From Hyphomicrobiales bacterium (lineage in GTDB: Bacteria; Pseudomonadota; Alphaproteobacteria; Rhizobiales; Rhizobiaceae): 40,228 bases of DNA. The notes beneath the pieces were generated by a model. It had not been told where the DNA came from. It was given only the letters and a program-made list of their open reading frames with translations, and ran no database searches. The stretch spans positions 1 through 40,228 of the forward strand of contig JAJFHT010000045.1 of assembly GCA_021775495.1 (NCBI GenBank), written 5' to 3'. The position numbers and the translations under genes are program-made. Positions 25,629-34,801 of this stretch are shown in pieces. Position 1 is the first letter of the stretch. Each line of letters starts with the position of its first letter.

Positions 25629-26248
25629 TGACACAGGAACTTAGCTATTTGAAAGAAACGCCATCGCAGACCGCTGGTCCGTATGTGCATATCGGATTGG
25701 CACCAGGCGCCGCCGGCTTTGATATCTACAAGGAGGAGCTTGGCTGGGAAATTGCAGGACCAAACGCCGGGGGTGAGCGTATCCGTGTCGAAGGCGTGGT
25801 CGTCGACGGAATCGGTTCACCGATCAAGGACGTTCTTCTGGAAGCCTGGCAGGCCAATTCTGAAGGTATCTATCCACATCCGGAAAGTGCCGGTGATGTT
25901 GAAGAGGACTTTCGCGGCTGGGGTCGGGTCATTACCGATTTCGAAACCGGTGAATGGGCATTTGAATCCGTCAAACCGGGACGCACGCGAGGGCGAAATG
26001 TCGGCATGCAGGCGCCGCACATTCATCTGTGGCTGGTTGCGCGAGGCATCAATATTGGCCTCCACACACGCATGTATTTTGAGGACGAGCCCGAAGCCAA
26101 TGCAGAAGATCCGGTTCTCAACATAGTCGAATGGGAGCGACGGCGCTCGACGCTCATCGCCAAGCGATCAGAGCGCGCCGAAAAGATCGTTTATCGCTTC
26201 GACATCAAACTGCAGGGCGAGGACGAAACCGTGTTCTTCGATGTCTAG
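25628..26248 (+). CDS. pcaG: Protocatechuate 3,4-dioxygenase, alpha subunit
   Basis: The alpha subunit helps to form the active site with PcaH and lacks the iron ligands. The 206-residue product opens with LKETPSQTAGPYVHIGLAPG (residues 8-27), as PcaG does. It has the intradiol core EAWQANSEGIYPHPES (about 75-90) and the segment APHIHLWLVARGIN (about 133-146). It is translationally coupled to pcaH. It is the last gene of the aromatic cluster; 38 bp later comes the end of a convergent MaoC-like gene. Confidence 0.95.
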   Translation: MTQELSYLKETPSQTAGPYVHIGLAPGAAGFDIYKEELGWEIAGPNAGGERIRVEGVVVDGIGSPIKDVLLEAWQANSEGIYPHPESAGDVEEDFRGWGRVITDFETGEWAFESVKPGRTRGRNVGMQAPHIHLWLVARGINIGLHTRMYFEDEPEANAEDPVLNIVEWERRRSTLIAKRSERAEKIVYRFDIKLQGEDETVFFDV

Positions 26249-26286
26249 ACACGAAAGGGTCTGCACGAGAGTTTTCGAAGGATCAT

Positions 26287-26757
26287 CTATTCGATCTGAA
26301 CCAAGGCAGATGAATCGAACTGCATCACAGTCTCGCCGTCCTGATTGACCGCTTCGCAGCGATTGGTGATCATGCGCCAGCCCGGCATCGATTTCAGGGC
26401 CCGATGTGCGACAGGCGTTCGGAAAAATCTAATCGTGTCGCCAACAAACACTGGCCTTGGCCATTTCAGATTTTCAAAGCCGGGAGAGGGGCCGTAACTC
26501 GGGAATTCGCGCCCTTCCTGATCGGCTGTCTTCTTCATTGCGTAGAACATGTCGACATTTGCGCGCATCCACAGGGCGGCGGTGTGCCAGCCGCTGGCGC
26601 AAAGTGCTCCGAAAACACTTTGTCTCGCGGCTTCCTCATCGACGTGAAAGGGTTGGGGGTCGAATTTGCAGGCAAATGCCTTTATTTCCTCGGCCGCGAA
26701 TGTGTGCTGACCGGTTTCGCGGGTTCTTCCGATTTCGAGCCGGGCGTCGATACTCAT
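26287..26757 (-). CDS. MaoC-like hydratase-fold protein (second of a pair)
   Basis: The 156-residue product is a single MaoC hotdog domain with the motif KFDPQPFHVDEEAARQSVFG (residues 31-50) and ASGWHTAALWMR (about 54-65). The usual IAHG segment is replaced by ASGWH, as in its upstream partner, so the catalytic His position is kept in another context. The start overlaps the partner's stop by 4 bases (ATGA). The two may form a heterodimer or a double-hotdog unit acting on a CoA ester. I recall similar pairs near ychF in related genomes. Confidence 0.83.
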   Translation of the reverse strand: MSIDARLEIGRTRETGQHTFAAEEIKAFACKFDPQPFHVDEEAARQSVFGALCASGWHTAALWMRANVDMFYAMKKTADQEGREFPSYGPSPGFENLKWPRPVFVGDTIRFFRTPVAHRALKSMPGWRMITNRCEAVNQDGETVMQFDSSALVQIE

Positions 26758-27230
26758 GTTGCGGTCTCCGGATCACGCAGCAGGAACATTCCGGTATTCT
26801 GCGATTCCAGCACCTGGACACCGTGCTGGTTGAAGAGTTTGTGGACCACGGTCACCAGTCCAAGACCCGGACGCGATCCAGACTTGCGTTTGGAAAGGAC
26901 CTTCGTGTGTCCCGACAGGGTGTCTCCGGCCAGAACTGGTTTCATCCACCTCATGTAATCGACACCGGGTGAACCTTGTGACGTCGATTTCAACAAAAAT
27001 GCATCGCACATCATGCGCATGAACATCGATGAGGTATGCCAGCCGGACGCCGCGTGGCCGCCGAGAATGCTGGCTTGTCCTGCGGCCGCATCGAGATGAA
27101 TCGGCTGCGGATCGAATTCTTTTGCAAATTCGATGACTTCTTCCGCTGTTACATGCCGTGGTCCCAATGGAACCTCGTCTCCAACGTTGAAGTCTTCATA
27201 GGCAAATCGGGGCGATGCGTCGTCTTTCAT
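26754..27230 (-). CDS. MaoC-like hydratase-fold protein (first of a pair)
   Basis: I chose the ATG at 27228-27230 (MKDDASPRFAYEDF); the open frame continues to 27344 but that part overlaps the neighbouring membrane-protein gene and looks non-coding. The 158-residue product has EFDPQPIHLDAAAGQASILG (about 38-57) and AASGWHTSSMFMR, as in the second protein of the pair. It probably works together with it on a 2-enoyl-CoA or related thioester. The substrate is unknown. Confidence 0.83.
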   Translation of the reverse strand: MKDDASPRFAYEDFNVGDEVPLGPRHVTAEEVIEFAKEFDPQPIHLDAAAGQASILGGHAASGWHTSSMFMRMMCDAFLLKSTSQGSPGVDYMRWMKPVLAGDTLSGHTKVLSKRKSGSRPGLGLVTVVHKLFNQHGVQVLESQNTGMFLLRDPETAT

Positions 27231-27265
27231 GCGGGTTCTTGTATTGAGATTTCGGGGATCAGCTG

Positions 27266-27913
27266 TCAGCGAAACAACAGTATGTAGTAGGCAGGCACGG
27301 CGACATAAAGCACAATTGCAAGAATACACAACACCCGAACCCACCAGTTGTGAAAGCGCCGGAACAGGATGATTGCCAGGACAATTCCGAGTATTGCTTC
27401 GAACGCGGAAAAATAGCCGCCATAGTGATCGGGATTCCAGTAGGAGACCGGCGAAGTGAAGCGCCAGTCTGAAAACGGCCAGAAATGGGCATGCGCGTCA
27501 TCGACATGCACCGGGAAGTCGCCGGCAAGATGGGTCAGTGCAGCAAGTGCAAAGATTGCCACAGGTGAGAACGCGGCAATACGTGCCGGTCGGTCCGATG
27601 CTGCCGGTCCTGCAGGGGGCAGGCCGGCCGGAACGGATTGCGCCGTTCGGAAAATTGTCAGCCCCAGCATCAGGATGATCAGATAAAGAAACACTGAATT
27701 GCCCGACGCCGTATAGGTCTGCCAGGGCTGTTGCCAATAGAGCTCGTTCCAGACCTTGCGTTCCGGGACTCCGTTGAATTTGGACCAGAACCAAAGACCA
27801 TATATTGCGGCGTCGGGAACAAATGCTCCCAGAAGAGCGGCAGTGTTGATCTTCGGTGCATCCGGACGGCAAAACAGGGTCGCGGCGACGAGAAGGTGAG
27901 TCTGGCTGTTCAT
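27266..27913 (-). CDS. Membrane protein of the metal-dependent hydrolase-like (YdjM/DUF457) type
   Basis: The 215-residue product begins MNSQTHLLVAATLFCRPD and has TH-x-L near the start. Later come FVPDAAIYGLWFW (about 31-43) and ALTHLAGDFPVHVDDAHAHF (about 127-146), a pattern of conserved His and Asp within four to five membrane helices. This resembles inner-membrane putative hydrolases of the YdjM group; related proteins are sometimes labelled CobQ, which I do not believe. The function is unknown. The gene follows ychF on the same strand, 35 bp apart. Confidence 0.7.
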   Translation of the reverse strand: MNSQTHLLVAATLFCRPDAPKINTAALLGAFVPDAAIYGLWFWSKFNGVPERKVWNELYWQQPWQTYTASGNSVFLYLIILMLGLTIFRTAQSVPAGLPPAGPAASDRPARIAAFSPVAIFALAALTHLAGDFPVHVDDAHAHFWPFSDWRFTSPVSYWNPDHYGGYFSAFEAILGIVLAIILFRRFHNWWVRVLCILAIVLYVAVPAYYILLFR

Positions 27914-27948
27914 CCGCTCAAACTACCGAGTCAACTGCCTGCAGCCAA

Positions 27949-29052
27949 TCAGGTATTGAACTTGAACAACACGACGTCGCCATCCTGAACGACATACTCT
28001 TTGCCTTCATCTCTGGCCTTGCCGGCATCTCGGGCTGCCGTTTCACCGCCGAGCGAGATGAAGTCGTCAAAGGCAATGGTCTGCGCCCGGATAAAGCCGC
28101 GCTCAAAATCAGTGTGGATGACACCGGCGGCTTGTGGCGCGCGTGACCCTTTTCTGACCGTCCATGCCCGTGTTTCCTTCGGGCCTGCGGTGAAAAACGT
28201 GATCAGATCGAGCAACTCGTAACCGGCCCGGATCAAGCGGTCCAGGCCCGGTTCCTTCAGCCCCATCATCTGTAGATATTCGTCCGCTTCTGCCTTGCCC
28301 AGTTGTGACACCTCCGCCTCGATTGCAGCAGAAACGCTGATGGCGCCGGCGTTTTGCGCGGCGGCCATTTTCTCCACGGCACGGGAATGCTCGTTGCCGT
28401 CGGCTGCATCTTCTTCGGCGACATTGCAGACATAGAGGACCGGCTTTGATGTCAGCAGGTTGAGGCCGCGAAGGACAGCGCGTTCCTCGGCGGCAAGGTC
28501 GGCGCGCAGGACCCGTGCCGGACGTCCCTCCTGAAGCACTTCAAGGGCGGATGTCATCACCGGCAGTATGCGGATTGATTCCTTGTCCTTCGATGATGCT
28601 TTCTTGCGGGTCGCGTCGACCCGGCGCTCGAGACTTTCCAGGTCCGCCAGCATCAGTTCCGTTTCAACCGTCTCGGCGTCGGCGACCGGATCAATGCGCC
28701 CTTCGACATGAGTAATGTCATCATCCTCGAAACATCTGAGGACATGGACGACAGCGTCGACCTCGCGAATATTTGCCAGGAACTGATTTCCCAGACCCTC
28801 TCCCTTTGACGCCCCTCGAACCAGTCCGGCGATGTCGACAAAACTGATGCGTGTGGGAACCGTCTCCTTGGACTTGGCGATTGCCGCGATCTGATCGAGG
28901 CGTTTGTCCGGTACTCCGACCTCGCCTGTGTTGGGTTCAATCGTGCAGAACGGATAATTGGCCGCCTGTGCCGCCGCGGTCCGTGTCAGCGCGTTGAACA
29001 ATGTCGATTTGCCGACGTTCGGCAGGCCCACAATGCCACATCTAAAACCCAT
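27949..29052 (-). CDS. ychF: Redox-regulated ATPase YchF (Obg-like)
   Basis: YchF is a cytoplasmic P-loop ATPase of the Obg family that binds ribosomes and takes part in stress responses. The 367-residue product has the P-loop GLPNVGKST (residues 8-16), switch II DIAGLVRGASKGEGLGNQFL (about 73-92), a coiled-coil insert (about 125-165) and a C-terminal TGS domain (FFTAGPKETRAWTVRKGS, RGFIRAQTIAFDDF). Family length and motifs are complete. It follows pth by 87 bp. Confidence 0.96.
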   Translation of the reverse strand: MGFRCGIVGLPNVGKSTLFNALTRTAAAQAANYPFCTIEPNTGEVGVPDKRLDQIAAIAKSKETVPTRISFVDIAGLVRGASKGEGLGNQFLANIREVDAVVHVLRCFEDDDITHVEGRIDPVADAETVETELMLADLESLERRVDATRKKASSKDKESIRILPVMTSALEVLQEGRPARVLRADLAAEERAVLRGLNLLTSKPVLYVCNVAEEDAADGNEHSRAVEKMAAAQNAGAISVSAAIEAEVSQLGKAEADEYLQMMGLKEPGLDRLIRAGYELLDLITFFTAGPKETRAWTVRKGSRAPQAAGVIHTDFERGFIRAQTIAFDDFISLGGETAARDAGKARDEGKEYVVQDGDVVLFKFNT

Positions 29053-29139
29053 CGAAAGTACTCCTGCCGATCCTTCGGCTCGTTTGCATGTTCAGACCGC
29101 GGACACGATCCTGTTTGTCAGATTTCCGCTGAGCGGATG

Positions 29140-29859
29140 TCAGTTTGAGCCGCCAAACAGCTTTTTCAGCATGCCCGCCATCGGGCCGGCAGGAGGTGCG
29201 GTATCTGCCTGCTTGGTGGTCTGCTCGCCGGCGCCGGTCTTTTTTCCCTGTTTGACGGTTTCAGCGCCTGGATTGCCTGATTTTTTGGAAACCGGTGCAA
29301 TGGCAAGGCTCAGCCGGTTCATGAAGCTGGAATCATCTCCGGAGACAAGAAGATCTGCATTGTCGGCGACGGCGTCCAGCAACGGTACGGTCCATCCCCG
29401 GTCGACCTTGGCGAAATCACCCAGCACATGGCCGCTGACTTTCTGCTTGTCGCCGGGATGACCGATGCCGATGCGCACCCGGCGATAGTCCTTGCCGCAA
29501 TGGGCATCGAGCGAGCGAATTCCGTTGTGGCCGCCATTTCCACCACCTGTCTTCACCCGCACCTTGCCGGGGGCAAGGTCGAGTTCGTCATAAAACACAA
29601 TCAGGTCCGCCGGGCCCAGCTTGTAAAAGCGCATGGCTTCGCCAACTGACTGGCCGGACAGATTCATGAAGGTCTGCGGTTTGATCAGCAGTACTTTCTC
29701 GCCGGCAATCCTGCCTTCGGCGAGTTCAGCTTTGAATTTCTTGTGCCAGGGCGCAAAGGAATGGCGGCGGGCAATCGCGTCCGCCGCCATGAAACCGACA
29801 TTGTGCCGGTGGTTCTGGTGTTTTGCGCCGGGATTGCCAAGACCTGCGATGAGCAGCAT
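29140..29859 (-). CDS. pth: Peptidyl-tRNA hydrolase
   Basis: Pth frees tRNA from peptidyl-tRNA that drops off the ribosome. The 239-residue product has GLGNPG (residues 6-11), the catalytic His in HRHNVGF (H19), [13 protein letters not shown] (about 60-72), [23 protein letters not shown] (in two parts, about 92-114) and RVRIGIGHP. It is longer than the usual 190-200 residues because of a K/G/P-rich tail (about 195-239) ending [11 protein letters not shown] recall such tails in alphaproteobacteria. It is 39 bp downstream of rplY. Confidence 0.96.
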   Translation of the reverse strand: MLLIAGLGNPGAKHQNHRHNVGFMAADAIARRHSFAPWHKKFKAELAEGRIAGEKVLLIKPQTFMNLSGQSVGEAMRFYKLGPADLIVFYDELDLAPGKVRVKTGGGNGGHNGIRSLDAHCGKDYRRVRIGIGHPGDKQKVSGHVLGDFAKVDRGWTVPLLDAVADNADLLVSGDDSSFMNRLSLAIAPVSKKSGNPGAETVKQGKKTGAGEQTTKQADTAPPAGPMAGMLKKLFGGSN

Positions 29860-29898
29860 GGAACCGGCCCTTCAAACTCAGAGTCCGTTGATGGAAGG

Positions 29899-30573
29899 TT
29901 ACTCTTCGCCTTCCGTTGAGCCTTCTCCCTCGGCGCCCTCTTCAGCAGCTTCCGTTGCCTCTGCATCGGCTTCGGCTTCAGCTGCCTCGTCTTCCTCACT
30001 CTTGAGGCCAGCAGGGGCGGCGATGGTTACCACGGTAAAGTCACGGTCGCTGATGGTCGGCTCGACACCTTCCGGCAAATCAATCGCCGAAATATGAACC
30101 GAATCGCCAATGTCGAGGCCTGTCATATCGGCCGTGAAGAATTCCGGTATCGAATCTGCCGGGCAATTGACTTCCACGGTGTAGCGAACGACGTTGAGGA
30201 CACCACCGCGCTTGAGGCCGGGGGACTCTTCCTCATTGACGAACTGTACCGGTACCTCGACCGTCACCACGGTGTTCTTCGAAATGCGCAGGAAATCGAC
30301 GTGTAGTGGGAAATCCCGCACTGGATCGCGTTGGAAATCCTTCGGCAGTACGCGGATTTTGTCGCCGTTCACATCAATATTCAAAATGGTGGTCATGAAA
30401 CCACTGGATCCGACTTTCAACGCGACTTCCTTGAAGGGCAGGGAAATCGCAAGCGGGTCTTTCTTGTCGCCATAAATGACGGCAGGTACTCTACCGTTGC
30501 GGCGAAGTTCCCGGGCGGACCCCTTACCAACCCGTTCGCGCGCATCGGCCTTGAGCTCGTATAGATCGCTCAT
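29899..30573 (-). CDS. rplY: 50S ribosomal protein L25 / general stress protein Ctc
   Basis: L25 binds 5S rRNA. I chose the ATG at 30571-30573; AAAGGA lies 8 bp before it, and an ATG at 30588 would contain that ribosome-binding site. The 224-residue product is the long Ctc type: an N-terminal L25 domain (residues 1-90, with [20 protein letters not shown]), a C-terminal TL5 domain (to about 185) and a very acidic tail of E, A and D (about 190-224). It lies between prs and pth. Confidence 0.95.
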   Translation of the reverse strand: MSDLYELKADARERVGKGSARELRRNGRVPAVIYGDKKDPLAISLPFKEVALKVGSSGFMTTILNIDVNGDKIRVLPKDFQRDPVRDFPLHVDFLRISKNTVVTVEVPVQFVNEEESPGLKRGGVLNVVRYTVEVNCPADSIPEFFTADMTGLDIGDSVHISAIDLPEGVEPTISDRDFTVVTIAAPAGLKSEEDEAAEAEADAEATEAAEEGAEGEGSTEGEE

Positions 30574-30639
30574 GGCAGTTCCTTTCATGTTGTCTGGAGC
30601 GTTTCCGGTGGGATCTTTCCCGGTCCGTAAACGTCGAAA

Positions 30640-30656
30640 GCGGCCATTCAGGCCGC
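30640..30656 (-). terminator. Hairpin between prs and rplY
   Basis: GCGGCC (30640-30645) and GGCCGC (30651-30656) pair perfectly around 5 bases; on the minus strand TTTC follows. It lies in the 173-bp gap after prs and about 67 bp before rplY. It may be a weak prs terminator or a structured leader for the ribosomal protein gene. Confidence 0.45.
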
Positions 30657-30746
30657 CCTCATCCGCGTTGCCTCCAAGGGTGTCTGCACGGATGGCGGCT
30701 CTATAGCGGAAGCACGTCGCCAGCGCAAGCCGGACCGGCCGCCGGC

Positions 30747-31679
30747 TCAGTCAAACAGGCTGGAAACCGATTCTTCCGATGCGGTGCGCGAAATGGCCTC
30801 GCCGATCAGACTGGAAATCGGCATTACCCGGATGTTCGACGCGGCCTCGACTTCCGGTGTCGGCTGAATGGAATCCGTGATGACCAGTTCGCGCAGCTTC
30901 GAACCCGCAACCCGGGCGACGGCGCCGCCCGACAGCACGCCGTGTGTGATATAGGCAGTGACACTCGTTGCGCCCTTTGCCAGCAGGGCATCGGCGCCGT
31001 TGCACAAAGTGCCGCCGGAATCGACGATATCGTCGATCAGGATACAATCTTTGCCTTTGACGTCACCGATAACATTCATGGCTTCCGATTCACCGGGCGC
31101 CTCGCGCCTTTTGTCGACGATCGCGAGCATGGCATCGAGCCGCTTGGCGAGCGACCGGGCGCGTACGACGCCGCCGACATCGGGTGATACGACCACGACA
31201 TTGGAATGATCGAGGTGCGCCTTGATATCGCGGCCAATGACCGGGACGGCAAACAGATTGTCGGTCGGAATGTCGAAAAATCCCTGAATCTGGCCGGCGT
31301 GAAGATCAAGAGTCAGCACCCGGTTGGCACCAGCTTCGGTGATCAGATTGGAGACGAGCTTGGCCGAGATCGGTGTCCGCGGACCGGGTTTGCGGTCCTG
31401 TCTGGCATAACCAAAATAGGGCAGGACAGCAGTGATGCGCTTTGCCGAGGACCGCCGGAACGCATCGATCATGATCAGCAGTTCCATCAGGTGATCATTG
31501 GCCGGGTATGAGGTTGATTGCAGGACAAAGACATCCTCGCCGCGGACGTTCTCCTGAATTTCGACAAATATCTCCTGATCGGCAAAGCGGCGGACGCTGG
31601 CCCGACCGAGAGAGATGTTGAGGTATCTGGAGACCGCTTCGGCGAGGACCCGGTTCGAGTTGCCTGCAAACAGTTTCAT
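30747..31679 (-). CDS. prs: Ribose-phosphate pyrophosphokinase (PRPP synthetase)
   Basis: Prs makes PRPP from ribose 5-phosphate and ATP for nucleotide, His and Trp synthesis. I chose the ATG at 31677-31679 ([20 protein letters not shown]); the frame stays open to 31748 in non-coding sequence. The 310-residue product has [20 protein letters not shown] (about 36-55), [10 protein letters not shown] (about 95-104), [18 protein letters not shown] (about 127-144), and the PRPP loop [10 protein letters not shown] (about 217-226). A candidate promoter lies at 31721-31748. Confidence 0.96.
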   Translation of the reverse strand: MKLFAGNSNRVLAEAVSRYLNISLGRASVRRFADQEIFVEIQENVRGEDVFVLQSTSYPANDHLMELLIMIDAFRRSSAKRITAVLPYFGYARQDRKPGPRTPISAKLVSNLITEAGANRVLTLDLHAGQIQGFFDIPTDNLFAVPVIGRDIKAHLDHSNVVVVSPDVGGVVRARSLAKRLDAMLAIVDKRREAPGESEAMNVIGDVKGKDCILIDDIVDSGGTLCNGADALLAKGATSVTAYITHGVLSGGAVARVAGSKLRELVITDSIQPTPEVEAASNIRVMPISSLIGEAISRTASEESVSSLFD

Positions 31680-31720
31680 GGATCGATCCCGGCGGTCCGT
31701 GTGACAGCAATATGACCGGC

Positions 31721-31748
31721 CTTTTAGCGGGGTGGGCTGGTATTGCAA
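31721..31748 (-). promoter_or_regulatory. Candidate promoter of prs
   Basis: On the minus strand TTGCAA (31743-31748) and TAAAAG (31721-31726) are spaced by 16 bases, 41 bp before the prs start. They resemble -35 and -10 boxes; the call rests on pattern alone. Confidence 0.35.
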
Positions 31749-31830
31749 GCGCCGAAAGGGGGATTGCCTGTGGGATTCCGAAGAATCGATATCGGAAGCG
31801 GTGTTCTTTTCACTTTTCCCGGGGGCAGAT

Positions 31831-32634
31831 TCAGTTGGTCACCGGCAGGTCAAGGCGGCGGACATCCACTCCCGTTGCCTCGAAAGCCTGGGGATATCTG
31901 GTTCGGACAAGCGGGTCGTGACCCGGAATGATACGGCCTTGCGCACCGGCCAATGAGGTCAGGCGGCCGAAACCGGCAAGCATTCGGTCGACATCGACGA
32001 CAATCGGGAATGGCGCGCCGGTTTGGTAGTTCTCGTAAAAATGCGATGCGTCGGATGCCAGAATGACGGGGCCGTTGGCGGTAGCGACGCTGACACATTG
32101 CAGGCCGCGGCTGTGGCCGCCGATATGATGAACGGTGATGCCGGGCGCAATTTGTGCATCGCCGTCGTGAAACTCGGCGCGTCCGGAATAGACCTTCTTC
32201 ACTGCTTCACAGATGTGATCCGCAGTGTAGGGCGCCCGCAAAGCATCCTCACACATGCAGCGGCCAGTGGCGTACGCCATCTCGCTGTCCTGAAGGTGAA
32301 TCTTTGCATCGGGAAAGTGAGCCAGGCCTCCTGCATGATCATAATGCAGGTGGGTGATGATGATACTGTCCAACCGTTCCGGATCGATGCCAATCCTGGA
32401 CAGGGCATCACGTGGCTCGGCTAGAATTGGGCGGCCGCGCAGGTCTGCCTCGCTAACGTCATAACCGGTATCGACAAGTATGGTTCTACGGGCGTCGCGG
32501 ATGACCCAGACAAAATAATCCATCGGATGAGGTGAGGCATGATCATCCGCCAGAATAAAACTGTCGGCGCGCGTCCGATCATTCCGCTCGGCATATTTAA
32601 CCGCATATACCTCGTAGAGGCCGTCTTCAGACAT
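31831..32634 (-). CDS. Metallo-beta-lactamase-fold hydrolase, N-acyl homoserine lactonase-like
   Basis: The 267-residue product starts at the ATG at 32632-32634, which overlaps the end of the oxidoreductase gene by 8 bases. It has the dizinc motif HLHYDH (residues 95-100), further ligands H174 (GGHSRG) and D195 (ASDASHFY), and a Tyr near 203 like the lactonase active-site tyrosine. This pattern fits the AttM/AiiA-like lactonase family, which opens acyl homoserine lactones or small lactones such as gamma-butyrolactone. As the last gene of an oxidoreductase operon, it more likely hydrolyses a lactone formed in that pathway than quenches quorum signals. This is inference. Confidence 0.87.
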   Translation of the reverse strand: MSEDGLYEVYAVKYAERNDRTRADSFILADDHASPHPMDYFVWVIRDARRTILVDTGYDVSEADLRGRPILAEPRDALSRIGIDPERLDSIIITHLHYDHAGGLAHFPDAKIHLQDSEMAYATGRCMCEDALRAPYTADHICEAVKKVYSGRAEFHDGDAQIAPGITVHHIGGHSRGLQCVSVATANGPVILASDASHFYENYQTGAPFPIVVDVDRMLAGFGRLTSLAGAQGRIIPGHDPLVRTRYPQAFEATGVDVRRLDLPVTN

Positions 32635-33676
32635 GCTTCCCGTCTCCCATAACAATGCGCATTCCCTGCTCATTCGAACGATACGCCGCCTCGTCAAGCG
32701 CGACGACCGGCAGGTAGGATTCGGCGTCGTTTTCAATCGGAGCATCGTCCAGAATATGCTCGACGACGTGACGATTCAGGGCTTCCACGCAGCCGCCACC
32801 AAACCCCTCATAGCCAGTGTCGACGGGACAGGATGCCTCGATATTCGAGCCGTGCTCCCGCAGGAAGACACGGCCCTGACCATCGAGCCGGATCGTTCCA
32901 GCCTCACCTTCGATGATCATTTCGCCCATCGTTTGACGTCTGTTCTCGGCTATGTGGTCGGATAGCCTGTTGCCATCGAAGATGCTGCGGATACCATTGC
33001 GGTGCTCGAGGATCAGAACGCCGGCATCTTCGCCCGCGATCGCTGGGTTGAGCCGCCGCAGGTCGCAGTAGACTGCATCGACGTCACCAAACATCCATCG
33101 AAACAGGTCGACAAAATGAACTCCTGTTTCGTGCAGCAGGAAACGCTGCATCTTCTGGAAGGACGGCTGGCGCTCCAGATAAGCGTCGTCGCCCTGTCCG
33201 TCCCCGGGCCGCAGACGGAAATGAGCCTGATAGACACGACCGATCCGATCATCGTTCAACAATTGTTTGATCGCACGATACCAGGGCTGAAAGCGGAAAT
33301 TCTCATGTACAATCAATGTGCAGCCGGCCTCGCGGGCGGCCCTTGCCACTGCTTTTGCCTCACCGGCGGATTGGCAGAACGGTTTCTGACAGATTATTGT
33401 CCCGACCCTGCCGATTGCCGCACGGATGACTTCGGCGTGGCTGGACGGCGGCGTGACTATGTCGAGAAGGTCCGGTTGCGTCCGTTCCAGAAGCGCATCG
33501 AGATGGGGAAAAACCCCGGTTCGGTACAATTCCGCGGTACGGCGCGCCCTTTGATCGTCAATGTCTGTGACTCCCACCAGACAGGTCCGTTCAATCGCCT
33601 GCCAACTTGCGAGATGAAACCGACTGAAATATCCGAGGCCGACGACGGCGACCCTGAGGCTTTTTGCCCCGGTCAT
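32627..33676 (-). CDS. Gfo/Idh/MocA family oxidoreductase
   Basis: The 349-residue product has an N-terminal Rossmann domain (VVGLGYFSRFH, residues 11-21) and the family motif near CQKPF (96-100), where the usual EKP reads QKP. The catalytic-type segment HETGVHFVDLFRWMFG lies near 185-200. Such enzymes oxidise or reduce sugars, inositols or sugar acids with NAD(P). The start overlaps the stop of the dehydrogenase gene upstream (ATGA). If it oxidises a cyclic sugar to a lactone, the lactonase-like product of the next gene would open it; the substrate is unknown. Confidence 0.9.
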   Translation of the reverse strand: MTGAKSLRVAVVGLGYFSRFHLASWQAIERTCLVGVTDIDDQRARRTAELYRTGVFPHLDALLERTQPDLLDIVTPPSSHAEVIRAAIGRVGTIICQKPFCQSAGEAKAVARAAREAGCTLIVHENFRFQPWYRAIKQLLNDDRIGRVYQAHFRLRPGDGQGDDAYLERQPSFQKMQRFLLHETGVHFVDLFRWMFGDVDAVYCDLRRLNPAIAGEDAGVLILEHRNGIRSIFDGNRLSDHIAENRRQTMGEMIIEGEAGTIRLDGQGRVFLREHGSNIEASCPVDTGYEGFGGGCVEALNRHVVEHILDDAPIENDAESYLPVVALDEAAYRSNEQGMRIVMGDGKHV

Positions 33677-34779
33677 TTGGATTCATGAACCAGTTGAACC
33701 ATCTCGCTGGTGATGGCGCGTGTTCCCATATCGCCACCAAATTCAGCCGGGCGAAGGCGGTTTTGCTCAAAACCTTTTTGGACAGCATCCTCGATCAGGC
33801 GGGCGGCGGTCAAGGGCGCCTGAACTCCAGACCTGTCGAACAGGTATTCCAGCATCAGTGCGCCGCTCAAAATGGCCGCCAGCGGATTGGCAACATCCTT
33901 GCCCACGATGTCCGGCGCGCTTCCGTGGGCCGGTTGAAACAGCCCGTTGTGGTCTCCGATTTCGGCGCAGGCGGCCATTCCCATGCCGCCGACCAGTCCA
34001 CCGACCAGATCCGACAGAATGTCGCCGAACATGTTCTCCATTACCAGCACATCCGCCTCCCAGGGTTGTCTGACGAGGTTGAGCGCCTGTGCGTCGACAT
34101 AACAATAGGCTTTCTCGATTTCCGGAAAGTGCTTGGCGCGCTCGTCGAATATTTTGCGGAAAAATGCCATCGATCGGAACACATTGGCCTTGTCTACGCA
34201 GGTCACGCAGCCTCGTTTTCCGTGGCTTTTCCGTTTCGTCGCCAGACGAAATGCGAAGTCATGAAGTTTTTCGGTCGTCGACCTGCTGATTTTGAGGATG
34301 TCCCTGACTTCCACATCGTCAATGACCTGGCTGCGGTTGTGCACGGCTGCCGAATAGAACAACCCTTCTGTCGATTCTCTCAACACGATCAGATCAATGT
34401 TGCTTGCCCGTGGATCTGCCAGCCGCTGCGGCAGGTTGGGGTAGGCCTTGACTGGTCGGATACCCGCATAGAGCTGATATCGTTCGCGCAGACGCAAATG
34501 CGGGGATATTTCGGTTCCGTCATCATGGCGTATATCCGGCATGCCAATGGCACCAAGAAATATCGCATCGGCTTCACCGGCGCGCGCTTCGCCGCCAGCC
34601 ACGATGTCCTTTCCATGTCGGGCGAAATAGCGGGCGCCGGCATTGATCTCATCACGTTCGAGACCGAAACCACCTGCCATGTCCATAGCGGCGGCGATGA
34701 CTTCGAAAGTCGAAGCGGTCACTTCAACGCCGATGCCGTCTCCCTCAATAACGGTGATCTGGAATATTGGATAAGTCAT
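33673..34779 (-). CDS. Isocitrate/isopropylmalate-type dehydrogenase (tartrate or D-malate dehydrogenase-like)
   Basis: The 368-residue product is a beta-decarboxylating dehydrogenase. Visible are GDGIG (residues 13-17), substrate arginines in LRLRERYQLYAGIRP (95-109), RESTEGLF (134-141), the catalytic Lys in DKANV (K196), metal-binding Asp residues in VDAQALNL (D229) and ENMFGDILSD (D253, D257), and HGSAPDIVGK (285-294). The window does not hold other leucine-pathway genes, and the operon is led by a GntR regulator. A catabolic role on a malate- or tartrate-like acid is therefore more likely than leucine synthesis. Confidence 0.87.
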   Translation of the reverse strand: MTYPIFQITVIEGDGIGVEVTASTFEVIAAAMDMAGGFGLERDEINAGARYFARHGKDIVAGGEARAGEADAIFLGAIGMPDIRHDDGTEISPHLRLRERYQLYAGIRPVKAYPNLPQRLADPRASNIDLIVLRESTEGLFYSAAVHNRSQVIDDVEVRDILKISRSTTEKLHDFAFRLATKRKSHGKRGCVTCVDKANVFRSMAFFRKIFDERAKHFPEIEKAYCYVDAQALNLVRQPWEADVLVMENMFGDILSDLVGGLVGGMGMAACAEIGDHNGLFQPAHGSAPDIVGKDVANPLAAILSGALMLEYLFDRSGVQAPLTAARLIEDAVQKGFEQNRLRPAEFGGDMGTRAITSEMVQLVHESK

Positions 34780-34801
34780 CGGCAGTTCCGGGAACTGTCG
34801 G

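Noticed and set aside
31831-32634. Quorum-quenching gene as main role of the lactonase-like protein
   Set aside because: No luxI or luxR gene is in the window and the operon holds sugar and acid oxidoreductases, so a catabolic lactonase is more likely.
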